Assembly: GCA_022842935.1 (NCBI GenBank)
Contig: JALHOP010000001.1
Span: forward strand, 124,001-188,000
Direction: 5' to 3'
DNA: 64,000 nt
Source of the DNA: Myxococcota bacterium
GTDB lineage: Bacteria > Myxococcota > XYA12-FULL-58-9 > JALHOP01
Shown: piece by piece, positions 1-10,594 of the stretch
How the letters are laid out: each line of letters begins with the position of its first letter
Numbering within the stretch: position 1 is the stretch's first letter
The notes under the pieces: model-generated
What the model saw: only the letters and a program-made list of their open reading frames with translations
Database searches by the model: none
Told to the model about the DNA's origin: nothing
Position numbers and translations under genes: made by a program

Positions 1-380
1 AGAGTGAGTCGTCCGTTCCAAATCTCTTCGCTCGGCGGGTCGTCGAAGGCGAGCGCGATGCTGCCCACGCGCCGGCGGGCGACGATAGCCTTCCAAGAGA
101 GCGCAGTTTCGCTGCGCTTGGGTTTGACCTCGACGACCGCGCCAGGGTCGAAGCCGTCGCCTATGTCTGCGTTGCCGGCGCGCTGCAGTGTTATGATGAC
201 CCGACCGCCAAAGCCGACAGATTCTTCGTGGGCCTCGAGCTCGGTGAGCCTTAGCCCCATGCGGACGAGCTCGGCGTCAGGCGATCCGTCGACAAGAGCG
301 CGATGACGGCTCTCTTCTTCGGCTCTCTCGCGCTCGAGGAGTCGCCCCAAATGGTCGAAATGCGTGACGTCGTACGGCAC
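1..380 (-). CDS. Probable superfamily 1 (IGHMBP2-like) AAA helicase, N-terminal part only
   Basis: Minus-strand frame open from a GTG at 380-378 to the window edge, about 126 residues. An in-frame TAG lies just upstream, so the start cannot be much earlier. The sequence opens MPYDVTHFDHLGRLLERERA and continues with a region containing GGRVIITLQRAG, a GDGFDPGAVVEV block and later AFDDPP. This order (FxxLxxLLxxERxAE, then a small beta-barrel with a 'PGxxVEV' strand) resembles the N-terminal domain of bacterial IGHMBP2-type DNA/RNA helicases as I know them. The Walker A motif would lie outside the window, so the helicase call is inference. The gene is divergent from hemH with 23 bp between starts. 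Confidence 0.5.
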   Translation of the reverse strand, partial: MPYDVTHFDHLGRLLERERAEEESRHRALVDGSPDAELVRMGLRLTELEAHEESVGFGGRVIITLQRAGNADIGDGFDPGAVVEVKPKRSETALSWKAIVARRRVGSIALAFDDPPSEEIWNGRLT

Positions 381-403
381 GCGCGTTATGTAGCGCGTCG
401 GCC

Positions 404-1438
404 ATGACTACTGCATCACCTGTCGGCGTCGTTCTTATGAACGTCGGTACTCCCGACGCCCCTCAGACGCGCGAGGTTCGCCGCTATCTTGGCGAGTTCC
501 TCATGGACCCAAAGGTCATCGACATCCCCACGTGGCAGCGGTGGCTCTTGGTCCACGGCATTATTCTCCGGACCCGCCCCAAAAAGAGCGCCGAGGCTTA
601 CGCCAAGGTCTGGACCCCGGAGGGTTCCCCCCTGATGGTTTATAGCCAGCGCGCGGCGGCGGGCGTCCAGGCGCTCCTTGGGCCCGACTTTCTCGTGCGG
701 GTGGGCATGCGCTACGGCAATCCCTCGATCGAGAGCGCGGTCCGCGAGCTTCGCGACCGCGGGGTCAAGCGGATCGTCGGTGTCCCGCTTTATCCCCAGT
801 ACGCCGAGGCTGCGACCGGAACCTCGATGATTCGGCTGTCGGAGATGGCGCGGCGCGCTGGCGTCGACGACCTGCGCATGACCGCGCCGTTCTTTGACGA
901 CCCGGAGTTCATCGCCGCGTTCGCAGAGGTCGCAAAGCCCGTGCTCGACGGCTTCAAGCCCGACATGGTGTTGTTTAGCTATCACGGCCTGCCGGAACGG
1001 CAGGTGCGGGCGAGTGACCCCACACGGAAACACTGTTTCGCCTCGCCCGACTGCTGTGCCCAGCGCGTCGCGGCGAACGTGAAGTGCTATCGGTCGCATT
1101 GCCACCACACCACGGTCGCCTTGTCCAAGGCCCTGGGGCTTGCGCCTGAACACGCCATGATGTCCTTTCAGTCGCGCCTGGGACGCGATCCCTGGGTCAA
1201 GCCCTACACTGACGTGGTACTCCCCGAGCTTGCGGCGCGGGGCGTCAAACGCCTTGCGGTCATGTGTCCCGCCTTCGTCGCAGACTGCCTCGAGACGCTC
1301 GAAGAAGTGGGCATGCGTGGGCGCGAACAGTGGTTGGAGGTAGGGGGCGAGGACTTGGTGCTCGTGCCGTCCTTGAACGACCACCCGCGTTGGCTCAAGG
1401 CCCTCGAAGCAATGGTCCGAAGCCTCGCCGTGGGGTAA
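404..1438 (+). CDS. hemH: Ferrochelatase with internal cysteine cluster
   Basis: Inserts Fe2+ into protoporphyrin IX, the last step of protoheme synthesis. The 344 residues are usual for the family. Visible motifs are VVLMNVGTPDAP near the N-terminus, SYHGLP at 192-197 with the metal-ligand His194, SFQSRLGRDPW at 254-264 and CPAFVADCLETLEE at 288-301. Compared with enterobacterial ferrochelatase there is an insert after the SYHGLP helix carrying Cys211, 217, 218, 228 and 233. Myxococcus-type ferrochelatases are known to bind a [2Fe-2S] cluster through an internal cysteine segment, so this enzyme is probably a cluster-containing form. The start ATG at 404 gives the normal N-terminus. A small membrane-protein gene follows after 13 bp and may be cotranscribed. 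Confidence 0.96.
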   Translation: MTTASPVGVVLMNVGTPDAPQTREVRRYLGEFLMDPKVIDIPTWQRWLLVHGIILRTRPKKSAEAYAKVWTPEGSPLMVYSQRAAAGVQALLGPDFLVRVGMRYGNPSIESAVRELRDRGVKRIVGVPLYPQYAEAATGTSMIRLSEMARRAGVDDLRMTAPFFDDPEFIAAFAEVAKPVLDGFKPDMVLFSYHGLPERQVRASDPTRKHCFASPDCCAQRVAANVKCYRSHCHHTTVALSKALGLAPEHAMMSFQSRLGRDPWVKPYTDVVLPELAARGVKRLAVMCPAFVADCLETLEEVGMRGREQWLEVGGEDLVLVPSLNDHPRWLKALEAMVRSLAVG

Positions 1439-1451
1439 AACAATCGCTCCG

Positions 1452-1925
1452 ATGGCCGACGACTCAGGTAGCCCGCCCGTTGACGTACGCCTCGAGGCCC
1501 TGATGGGCGCGGTCGAGGACGTGCGTGAGCAGATGCAAGAGAGCTTGGCCGAGGTGCGTCAGCTCGTCGAGCAGAGCCGCGAGGCGGTCTTTCGCATGGA
1601 GAACCTCCTCGCCACGAGCGACCCGAACGCTTCACTGCGTGTCGCCGAGCGCGTCGACGGCGTTCACGCCATCGCGGAACGTACCCGTAAGCGCCAAGGC
1701 CTGCTCATGGGTGTGGTCGTTGCGCAGGCGCTGATGCTCGCAGTCGCCATCGTCGTCGTATTGCTGATGCGCGCCGACGTTCGCGAGGTTACCGCCGGGC
1801 AGCCCAGCGTCGCCGAAGCCGAGCGCACGCTCACCAGTGCGGTCGACCCCCAGCTTCAGGGCGAAAACGAAAGCCCCGCTAATGACAGTAGTAAACGTCG
1901 TCGTCTGAGCCGCCGCCACCGCTGA
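1452..1925 (+). CDS. Small single-span membrane protein with coiled coil
   Basis: 157 residues, family not recognised. Residues 12-55 form an acidic heptad-like helix (VEDVREQMQESLAEVRQLVE) likely to be a coiled coil. One strong hydrophobic segment spans about 83-106 and is preceded by RTRKRQ, so by the positive-inside rule the coiled coil is cytoplasmic. The tail ends in a basic SKRRRLSRRHR. It lies 13 bp after hemH in the same direction and is probably cotranscribed. There is no motif linking it to heme synthesis. Confidence 0.75.
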   Translation: MADDSGSPPVDVRLEALMGAVEDVREQMQESLAEVRQLVEQSREAVFRMENLLATSDPNASLRVAERVDGVHAIAERTRKRQGLLMGVVVAQALMLAVAIVVVLLMRADVREVTAGQPSVAEAERTLTSAVDPQLQGENESPANDSSKRRRLSRRHR

Positions 1926-1939
1926 GCGGCACGGGCCGC

Positions 1940-1963
1940 GGCGCGCCGAAGCGGGCGCGCGCC
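1940..1963. terminator. Possible bidirectional hairpin between convergent genes
   Basis: The 42-bp gap between the convergent 1452-1925 and 1968-2408 genes holds a GC-only inverted repeat, GGCGCGC at 1940-1946 against GCGCGCC at 1957-1963 with a 10-nt loop. There is no T tract on either side, so if it acts as a terminator it is not canonical. Confidence 0.25.
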
Positions 1964-1967
1964 AAGC

Positions 1968-2408
1968 TCAACGCCGCCACCAGTGTGCGATCTTACCCGC
2001 GTATTTGTTCAAGACGTGGTCGCGCGGCAAGCTCGTGAAGACGGGTGGTTTGCGCATCCCCAGCTTCTTGAGCTCGGCGAGCAAGGGCGCGTCTGTTGGA
2101 TGGTGACTGAGCCCCAACTTGAGCGCCTCGACGGCTCCCGCCTTGTCGCGGCAGGCAAGCAGGACCTTCGCGACGTTGAGATGGCTTGCGGGCAGCTCCG
2201 GGGCTCTTCGCGCCGCATCGCGGGCGAGCTCCAGGCCCTCGCGCGTGCGACCGCGCTCGAGCGCATGCATGAGTGCGTAGTACGACTGATATTCGGCGTT
2301 GCTCGGTTCGGCGCGGTGCGCGGTCTCGAAGGCGGCGAGCGCCTCGAGGAGCTTGTTGTCCGCCATGGCGCGCTTGCCGCGGGCGAAGTTTTCCGCGCCG
2401 ACGCTCAT
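1968..2408 (-). CDS. TPR-repeat protein
   Basis: 146 residues. Three helix-turn-helix units with TPR-like spacing can be read: LEALAAFETAHRAEPSNAEY, REGLELARDAARRAPELPAS and GAVEALKLGLSHHPTDAP, each with the small-residue and terminal Pro pattern typical of TPRs. There is no signal peptide or membrane segment. The C-terminal 30 residues are basic and end in WWRR. It probably acts as a protein-interaction module. Nothing in the neighbourhood reveals its partner, and it is convergent with the preceding membrane-protein gene. Confidence 0.75.
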   Translation of the reverse strand: MSVGAENFARGKRAMADNKLLEALAAFETAHRAEPSNAEYQSYYALMHALERGRTREGLELARDAARRAPELPASHLNVAKVLLACRDKAGAVEALKLGLSHHPTDAPLLAELKKLGMRKPPVFTSLPRDHVLNKYAGKIAHWWRR

Positions 2409-2485
2409 TCTGAGGATTTTAGGCGCTCGAGCCTCGCTTTACAAAAATCGAGTCAGGCGCGGGTCGGGCAGGCTATCCTCGCCAG

Positions 2486-4674
<2,189 letters not shown>

Positions 4675-4678
<4 letters not shown>

Positions 4679-5349
4679 GCCTGCGCGGCGCCGTCGCGCG
4701 GTTGACGAGCCTCTTCGTGTGGCGCTCACTCGGGCACACGGCAGCCAAGCTGCACGGCTTCGCGCTCGCGGAGCAGGGAAGCGCCATCGACTTGTCGATG
4801 GCCGCACAGCTCGCGGGCGACCCCGAGCGCGCGGCGATGTACCTACAGCACGCCATGGACGAGTCACGCCACGCGGTAATGTTTGCCCGCCGAGCGGCCG
4901 AGTTGCAGAGCAAGCGCGGGATGCCCTCGTACGGTGCGCCGCGAGCGGATGTCGACCACTTGTATGGCATGCTCGGCGAGATAGCGTTTCTTGCCTTCGT
5001 GCATCGTGGCGAACGCCGCGCCCGGACGCAGTTCGAGGTCTACCAGCGCTACTTCGAGGCGCATGGGGACGCGAAGACAGCATCGATCTTTGCCCGCGTC
5101 CTCGACGACGAACGTCAACACGAACGCTATACCCATGCGCTCCTCGTCCGCTTGAGTGGCGGCGAGGCCGAGGCGGCGCGGGCGCTGCGTGCCTCGGTAC
5201 GCTGGGAGTTGAAGCGTACCTGGCTGCGACACGGAAGGGCGCTGTCGAACCACGCATTTACTCTGTCGATGTGGCTCTTGTATCTGGTCATCGCCCCCTT
5301 CGCGCTACTCATGCGCGCGCGGACGCCGCGAACCAGTGGCTGGCGATGA
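4675..5349 (+). CDS. Ferritin-like di-iron protein with C-terminal membrane segment
   Basis: 224 residues. The start is set at the ATG that overlaps the upstream stop (ATGA at 4675-4678); an earlier in-frame ATG at 4642 would lie inside the previous gene. A complete E...ExxH...E...ExxH di-iron pattern is visible: Glu33, ESRH at 63-66, Glu102 and DERQH at 145-149, all in predicted helices, so a four-helix bundle of the ferritin-like superfamily is likely. A hydrophobic segment at about 195-214 would tether it to the membrane. The specific activity (oxygenase, oxidase or iron storage) cannot be read. Its place between an SGNH protein and a carbamoyltransferase, with ATGA overlaps on both sides, suggests oxidative tailoring of the same substrate. 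Confidence 0.72.
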
Positions 5350-7043
5350 CGGCGGTCCTTGGCGTCTCCGCGCACTACCACGATGCCGCCGCGGCGCTGG
5401 TCATGGGCGGCCGCATCGTCGCTGCTCAGCACGAAGAGCGGCTCTCGCGCATCAAGAATGACGCGTCCCTGCCAAGGCGCGCCATCGACGCCGTCCTCGC
5501 GCTCGGCGGCATCGCTGCCCGCGACCTCGACGCGGTGGTCTTCTACGAGAACCCGTACGCCAAGCTCGAGCGCGTCTTACTCGGAACACTACGTGCGTTT
5601 CCTCGGTCGCTCGCTCAGTTTCCGAGGGCCCTTGGCTCGCAGCTCGGTGGAAAGATCTGGGTTGTGGACGCTTTGGCGGACGCATTGCGCATCCCCCGCG
5701 TTCGCATCGAGCTGGTGCGCCACCACCAAGCTCACGCGGCAAGCGCCTTCTATTGTAGTTCTTTCGAACGCGCGGCCGTCATGGTGGTGGACGCGGTCGG
5801 TGAAGCCGCCTGTACGAGCTTGTGGGACGCAGGGCCCGAGGGTCTGCGTGAGCTTACCCATATCGACTATCCGCACTCGCTCGGGCTCTTCTACGCGGCG
5901 ATCACGGCCTATCTGGGTTTCGAGGTGAACGATGGCGAATACAAAGTCATGGGTCTCTCCGCGTATGGGCGACCGACGCGGCGCGAGGAGATGGCGCGCC
6001 TGCTGCGGGTTGGCTCCGATGGCAGCTACGAGCTCGGGCTCGACTACTTCGACCGTTTCACTCGCACCGAGCTCGGCTACGGCAAGAAGCTCGTCGAGCT
6101 TTTGGGCCCCGCGCGTTCGCCGCATGAACGTTGGGACCTGACGACCCATCGCGATCAGGCTTACGCAGACATCGCTCGCAGTGCTCAGGAGGCGCTCGAA
6201 GAAGCGCTCGTCGCCATCGCGCGTGAGAGTAAGCGGCGCACGGGCGCGGACGCGCTATGCCTCGCCGGCGGCGTCGCGCTCAACGCTGTTGCGAACCGGC
6301 GCATCGCCCGCGAGGCAGGGTTTGCACAGGTCTTCGTGCAGCCCGCTGCCGGTGACGCAGGTGGCGCGCTCGGGGCCGCCATTCTCGGCGCGCTCGCGCG
6401 TGGGTCGCCGCGGCCGCAGCCGCTTCTTGGAGCCGACCTCGGCGTATCGGTTACGGGGGCGCCCGTCGCGACACACGCCCGAGCGCTCGGGCTCATCGCG
6501 CTCCCCCTGACTGACGTTCCTGCCGCTATCGCCGACGCACTTGCTGCGCGTGAGTTGGTGGCCTGGGTCCACGGGCGTTGCGAGTGGGGCCCTCGCGCGT
6601 TGGGCTTCCGTTCGATCCTCGCGCGCGCGGACGACGCTTCCATGCGCGAGCGTTTGAATCGTGCCGTCAAGAAGCGCGAACCCTTCAGACCCTTTGCCCC
6701 TGCGGTGCTCGAGGCTGACGCCACGCGCTGGTTTGCCGGAGGTGCGAACGCGATGACGCCCTTCATGACCACGGTCGCCGACGTGTTGCGACCCGAGGCG
6801 CTCCCCGCAGTTACTCATGTCGACGGTACGGCCCGCGTCCAAACCGTCCCCGCGACGACGGCCTTGGGCGCCTTGCTCACCACGCTCAAGCATCGCGGCG
6901 ACCTTCCCGTCGTCCTGAACACCTCGTTAAATGGTCCCGGTGAGCCGATGGTGGCGACAGCGACAGATGCTCTGTCTTTCTTCGTGCGCCACGGCGTCGA
7001 TCGCATGATCATCGATGATGTGATGTTGACGAGGCCCGAGTGA
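5346..7043 (+). CDS. NodU/CmcH/TobZ-family O-carbamoyltransferase
   Basis: 565 residues. The family transfers a carbamoyl group from carbamoyl phosphate via carbamoyl-adenylate to a hydroxyl. Motifs in order: GVSAHYHDAAAALV at 6-19, HEERLSRIKND at 29-39, HHQAHAASAF at 126-135 (metal/adenylate His), VVDAVGE at 147-153, NDGEYKVMGLSAYG at 195-208, CLAGGVALNAVANR, a WGPRALGFRSI block and a C-terminal VVLNTSLNGPGEP. The frame is open much further upstream, but the ATG at 5346 overlaps the preceding stop (ATGA) and gives the family's usual N-terminus. The GTG of the DUF5989 gene overlaps its own stop. The acceptor is unknown; there are no antibiotic-biosynthesis genes nearby, so a glycan or lipid is as likely as a secondary metabolite. 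Confidence 0.92.
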   Translation: MTAVLGVSAHYHDAAAALVMGGRIVAAQHEERLSRIKNDASLPRRAIDAVLALGGIAARDLDAVVFYENPYAKLERVLLGTLRAFPRSLAQFPRALGSQLGGKIWVVDALADALRIPRVRIELVRHHQAHAASAFYCSSFERAAVMVVDAVGEAACTSLWDAGPEGLRELTHIDYPHSLGLFYAAITAYLGFEVNDGEYKVMGLSAYGRPTRREEMARLLRVGSDGSYELGLDYFDRFTRTELGYGKKLVELLGPARSPHERWDLTTHRDQAYADIARSAQEALEEALVAIARESKRRTGADALCLAGGVALNAVANRRIAREAGFAQVFVQPAAGDAGGALGAAILGALARGSPRPQPLLGADLGVSVTGAPVATHARALGLIALPLTDVPAAIADALAARELVAWVHGRCEWGPRALGFRSILARADDASMRERLNRAVKKREPFRPFAPAVLEADATRWFAGGANAMTPFMTTVADVLRPEALPAVTHVDGTARVQTVPATTALGALLTTLKHRGDLPVVLNTSLNGPGEPMVATATDALSFFVRHGVDRMIIDDVMLTRPE

Positions 7044-7222
7044 GCACCCTCCGCAGGCTAGGCAATCGGATGCAGACCATCCGCGAGGTGGTGGGACACT
7101 TCGCGCGCTCACAGAGCTTCGTGCTCATTCCGCTCGTCCTGGTGCTGCTCGCTGCGGGGCTACTCCTGGTGCTGACCGGTGGCCTCGCTTACGTAGCGCC
7201 GTTCGTTTACGCGCTCTTCTGA
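7040..7222 (+). CDS. DUF5989-family small membrane protein (SxtK-like)
   Basis: 60 residues starting at a GTG that overlaps the carbamoyltransferase stop (GTGA). It has an N-terminal amphipathic part and one strong hydrophobic segment at about 31-50, ending AYVAPFVYALF. This short 'helix, membrane span, APFxYxLF' pattern is that of DUF5989, a peptide family usually found directly after carbamoyltransferases, including beside the carbamoyltransferase of saxitoxin clusters. Its role is unknown; anchoring the transferase or transporting the carbamoylated product are guesses. It ends 16 bp inside the convergent VOC gene. Confidence 0.75.
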   Translation: MSTLRRLGNRMQTIREVVGHFARSQSFVLIPLVLVLLAAGLLLVLTGGLAYVAPFVYALF

Positions 7223-7590
7223 GGAAAAGAAGAGAAGCCGACTAGGTTGTTGTCAGGGTCGCGCACGTAGAAGGTGTATGCGGTCTCGCGCACCGTCGGG
7301 TGACCCGCGGCGTGGAGCTTCTCGGCGAGCGGTCTGCGCTGGTCGGGCGTGATGCTTAGCGCTAGACAGTGCCAGCCGACGGTCTTGTCCGCTTTGGCAG
7401 GCATGTTGTCGCTCGCCTTCTCGACCGCCAGAAAAGCGCCTTGCGCAAGCTCGCACCAGAACGAACGCGGCGCCCCGGCATCGTCTTGCCAACGCTGCTT
7501 GATAGGCAGGCCCAACAAGCTCACGTAGAAGCGCTCGGCGCGGGGCAAGTCACGAACGACGACTGCCAGATGATGGACCGCGAAAGTCAT
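7207..7590 (-). CDS. VOC-superfamily (glyoxalase/dioxygenase-like) protein
   Basis: 127 residues, one VOC module of two beta-alpha-beta3 units. It opens MTFAVHHLAVVVRDLPRAER, with FYVSLLGLP next, WHCLALSI at mid-length and YVRDPDNNLVGFSS at the end. In metal-dependent members the last strand reads DPDGNxxEL; here Val replaces the Glu ligand, so the classical metal site is probably incomplete and the reaction cannot be predicted. The start lies in an ATGA overlap with the stop of the upstream HEAT-repeat gene, so the two are coupled. The 3' end overlaps the convergent DUF5989 gene. Confidence 0.8.
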   Translation of the reverse strand: MTFAVHHLAVVVRDLPRAERFYVSLLGLPIKQRWQDDAGAPRSFWCELAQGAFLAVEKASDNMPAKADKTVGWHCLALSITPDQRRPLAEKLHAAGHPTVRETAYTFYVRDPDNNLVGFSSFPQKSA

Positions 7591-8300
7591 GAGGCCACCT
7601 TGAGCTGTGCGAGCGCCTGATCGATGTCCGAGCGCAAAGCCTCGTCAGCGCCCTCACGCGCAGCCTTTAGGGCTGCAGCCGCGGCTGGGTCCCCAAGGGT
7701 GCCCAAGGCACGGGCTGCGACGTCGCGCATCGCATCGCGGGCATCGTCGATGATGGGCGTGAGCAACGCGCGGGCGCGCGGATGGCGGGACTCGGCGATG
7801 AAGTGAATCGCAGCGGCTCGCTCTGCCTTGCGTCGACTCCCGAGCTTCTTCGCTAGATAGTCGGCGCCTCGCACATCTCCTAGCGCGCACAACGCCGCGG
7901 CGGCTTGGAGTCGGTCGGCCCATGGCATGAGGAGCTTGTCCATCATGGAGGCGAGTGTCGGCGCTGCGCGCTTATCGCCCATCGTGCCGAGAGCGCGTAC
8001 GGCGTCGAGGCGAAAGTGACGGTGCGCCGTCGCGCCGACGAGGAGGTCGGTCCCCCTCTCATCGTGCGCCTCGGCCAGGGTCATCGCGGCTTCGAAGCGG
8101 ACGATGGGGACTGGATCGTTCAGCATGGCGACGACGAGCTCGTGGAGCTCTTGGGGCATGCTGTCGAGCTCGCGGGTTCGCAGGCGATCGCCGATGGCTG
8201 TCGCCGCATCGGCGCGTGCCTGGGCGTGTTCGCTACGCATCAAGTCAGCGAGCTCGGGGAGGGACGCCCCGTCGAAGTCGATGGTCAGCGGCTCGGTCAT
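7587..8300 (-). CDS. HEAT/PBS-lyase-type repeat protein
   Basis: 237 residues made of about six helical repeats of the form 'ARADAATAIGD', 'VRFEAAMTLAEA', 'FRLDAVRALGTMGD', 'DRLQAAAALCALGD', 'MRDVAARALGTLGDPAAAAAL'. These fit the armadillo-like HEAT or PBS-lyase repeat consensus. There is no signal peptide or catalytic motif, so it is presumably a scaffold. Its stop overlaps the start of the VOC gene, and its start lies about 6 bp from the metG stop, so metG, this gene and the VOC gene form one transcription direction. Confidence 0.78.
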   Translation of the reverse strand: MTEPLTIDFDGASLPELADLMRSEHAQARADAATAIGDRLRTRELDSMPQELHELVVAMLNDPVPIVRFEAAMTLAEAHDERGTDLLVGATAHRHFRLDAVRALGTMGDKRAAPTLASMMDKLLMPWADRLQAAAALCALGDVRGADYLAKKLGSRRKAERAAAIHFIAESRHPRARALLTPIIDDARDAMRDVAARALGTLGDPAAAAALKAAREGADEALRSDIDQALAQLKVAS

Positions 8301-8306
8301 GGCGCG

Positions 8307-10439
8307 CTAGCGGACACCGCTACCAGGCTTCAGGTCGCGGTCGATGCGTAGCACCGACAGCGACTCGCCCTCGCCACCCGCGAGGACCATGCCCTGGCTC
8401 TCGATGCCCATGAGCTTTGCGGGCGCGAGATTCGCGACGACGATGACGCGTGTGTCGACGAGCATCTCTGGCTCGTAGACGGCGCCCAAGCCGGCCACGA
8501 TCTGCCGCGGCTTCTCTTCGCCGAGATCGACCATCAGCTTGAGCAGCTTCTTGCTCTTCGGCACCCGCTCCGCCGCCGTGACGAGGCCAACGCGCAGGTC
8601 GAGTTTCTCGAAGTCCGTGTAGGCGACGGTCTCCTTCAATGGCGCGACGGTGATGGGCGCGGCGCTGACCGGCGGGAGACCTTTGGCCCCCTGGGCAGCG
8701 GCTGGCTTCGCAGTCGACGTCGTCTTGTCGGTGGACGCGACCGCCATTGTCTGCTTCGAGGCCTCGACGACCTTGTCGACCTGCGCCCGGTCGATGCGCT
8801 CGAACAAACGCTGCTGCGGACCGATGGGGCGTTTGCGTTCGGCGAAGAGCAATTCGCTGCTCATGCGATCGATCGTGGAGCCGAGCAACGCGGCACCGGC
8901 TTCCGAGAAGCGCGGGACGACTGGCCACAGGTACATGGCGAGGGCGTGGCAGACGTTGGCGGCGAAGGTGCAAGTCTCTCGCGCCTTCTCGGGGTCCGTC
9001 TTCAGCTGGTCCCAGGGCTTTGCCGACTGCATGTATTCGTTGCCGATGTCCGCGATGGCAGACAGCTCACGCATTGCCTGGCCGAGCTCGCGGTTGGCGA
9101 AGAATTGCTCCGCCTTGCGCGCGCTTTGCACCACGCGGCGCGCTTGGTCGAGTAGGGAGCCGTCGCCCGAAGGCTCTCCCTGCGCTTCCTTGGCGCCGAA
9201 CGGCAAATCACCGAGCTTGCCGTCGAGCTTCTGGGTGAGGAACTGCGTGCAACGACTGAAAAGATTGGCGTGCTTGTTCACCAGCTCGCCGTTCACGCGC
9301 AGCACGAAGTCGTCGAACGACAGATCGAGGTCGTCGCTCGCAGCGCCGTATTTGCACGCGTAGTAGTAGCGTAGCGCCTGCGGATCGACATGATCGGCGA
9401 AGGTCGCCGCGTTGATGAAGGTGCCCCGGCTCTTCGACATCTTCTCGCCGTCGATGGTGAGCATGCCGTGGACGTGAACCTTCGAGGGCAACGTCAGCTC
9501 CGCAGCGTGCAACACTGCGGGCCAGAACAGCGTATGGAAGTAGACGATGTCCTTGCCGATGAGGTGCTCGACGCGCGTGCTACTCGATCGCCACAACGTA
9601 TTGAACGCGTCGTCGAACGACATACCCTGACGCTGACCCCATTCGATCGAAGAGGCGATGTAGCCAATTGGGGCATCGAGCCAGACATAGAAGAATTTGC
9701 CCGGCTTGTTCGGCACGCCGAAGCCGAAGTACGGGCCGTCGCGCGTAATGCACCAATCCTTGAGTCCTCCCTCGATCCAGTTGCGGACGTAGTTGGCCAC
9801 ATCCTGCTGGAGCGACCCCGAGTCGATCCACTTGCGCAGAAAGCCCACCATGTCGTCGCGGCTGATCTTGAAGAAGACGTGTGTCGTCTTCTTGACGACC
9901 GGCGTCGTGCCGCACAGCGCGCAGCGCGGCGCCTTGAGCTCTTGCGGCGTATAGGTCGAGCCGCAGACCTCACAGACGTCGCCGTACTGGTCCGCCGAAG
10001 CACACACGGGGCAGGTACCACGGATGAAGCGGTCGGGGAGGAAGCGCTTGTCGACCTCACACCAAATGCCGTCCATCTCGCGGTCTTCGAGAAGGCCCTT
10101 CTTGCCAAGCTCGGCGTAGATGCGTTCGACCACGGCGCGGTTGATGTCGCTGTGCGTGAGACCGAAGTTGTCGAACGCAACGTCGAAGCGGGCGAAGTCG
10201 CGCTTGTGCTCGTCGTGGTAGCGCGACACAAGGGCGAGCGGCTCGATCCCTTGACGCTGTGCGTTGAGCTCGATGGGTGTGCCGTGCGTGTCGTCTGCGC
10301 AGATATAGAGCGCGTCGCGGCCCATGCGCTTCAATGCGCGGACGTACATGTCGGCCTGGCAATATTCGACGAGGTGGCCCAGGTGCAGGCTGCCGTTGGC
10401 ATAGGGCAGGGCGGCGGTCAGGAGGGTGCGGGAGCTCAT
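8307..10439 (-). CDS. metG: Methionyl-tRNA synthetase with C-terminal tRNA-binding domain
   Basis: 710 residues. Charges tRNA-Met with methionine. A class I catalytic core carries HLGH at 19-22 (HIGH motif), zinc-type cysteine pairs (CPVCASADQYGDVCEVC and CALCG), and KMSKS at 333-337. The anticodon-binding helical domain follows, then an Ala/Lys-rich linker and a C-terminal EMAPII/Trbp111-type domain (FEKLDLRVGLVTAAERVPKS onward, about 600-710) that dimerises and binds tRNA. The ATG at 10439 was chosen because translation then begins SSRTLLTAALPYANGSLHLG, the normal family N-terminus; the frame remains open 32 codons further upstream with Arg/Gly-rich sequence that looks non-coding. Confidence 0.97.
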   Translation of the reverse strand: MSSRTLLTAALPYANGSLHLGHLVEYCQADMYVRALKRMGRDALYICADDTHGTPIELNAQRQGIEPLALVSRYHDEHKRDFARFDVAFDNFGLTHSDINRAVVERIYAELGKKGLLEDREMDGIWCEVDKRFLPDRFIRGTCPVCASADQYGDVCEVCGSTYTPQELKAPRCALCGTTPVVKKTTHVFFKISRDDMVGFLRKWIDSGSLQQDVANYVRNWIEGGLKDWCITRDGPYFGFGVPNKPGKFFYVWLDAPIGYIASSIEWGQRQGMSFDDAFNTLWRSSSTRVEHLIGKDIVYFHTLFWPAVLHAAELTLPSKVHVHGMLTIDGEKMSKSRGTFINAATFADHVDPQALRYYYACKYGAASDDLDLSFDDFVLRVNGELVNKHANLFSRCTQFLTQKLDGKLGDLPFGAKEAQGEPSGDGSLLDQARRVVQSARKAEQFFANRELGQAMRELSAIADIGNEYMQSAKPWDQLKTDPEKARETCTFAANVCHALAMYLWPVVPRFSEAGAALLGSTIDRMSSELLFAERKRPIGPQQRLFERIDRAQVDKVVEASKQTMAVASTDKTTSTAKPAAAQGAKGLPPVSAAPITVAPLKETVAYTDFEKLDLRVGLVTAAERVPKSKKLLKLMVDLGEEKPRQIVAGLGAVYEPEMLVDTRVIVVANLAPAKLMGIESQGMVLAGGEGESLSVLRIDRDLKPGSGVR

Positions 10440-10594
10440 GTCGGCATGCCTTCTAGTTCCCCGGAGGCCCGTTCGGCAACCGGCGCGGCGCCGCCCGGCT
10501 TCTAGCGCCAACGCCCAGTCGCCAAAACGCGGCATGGGTGTGCGCGAACGGCCAAAATTTAGTGAAATCAGGCAACTTCAGCGCGAGTCACCCG

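Noticed and set aside
7587-8300. Phycobilin lyase
   Set aside because: The repeats are of the PBS-lyase/HEAT type but no phycobiliprotein genes or lyase-specific features are present; a general scaffold is safer.
9390-10505. Open frame of about 371 codons antisense to metG
   Set aside because: metG is unambiguous on the minus strand; the antisense product has no recognisable features.
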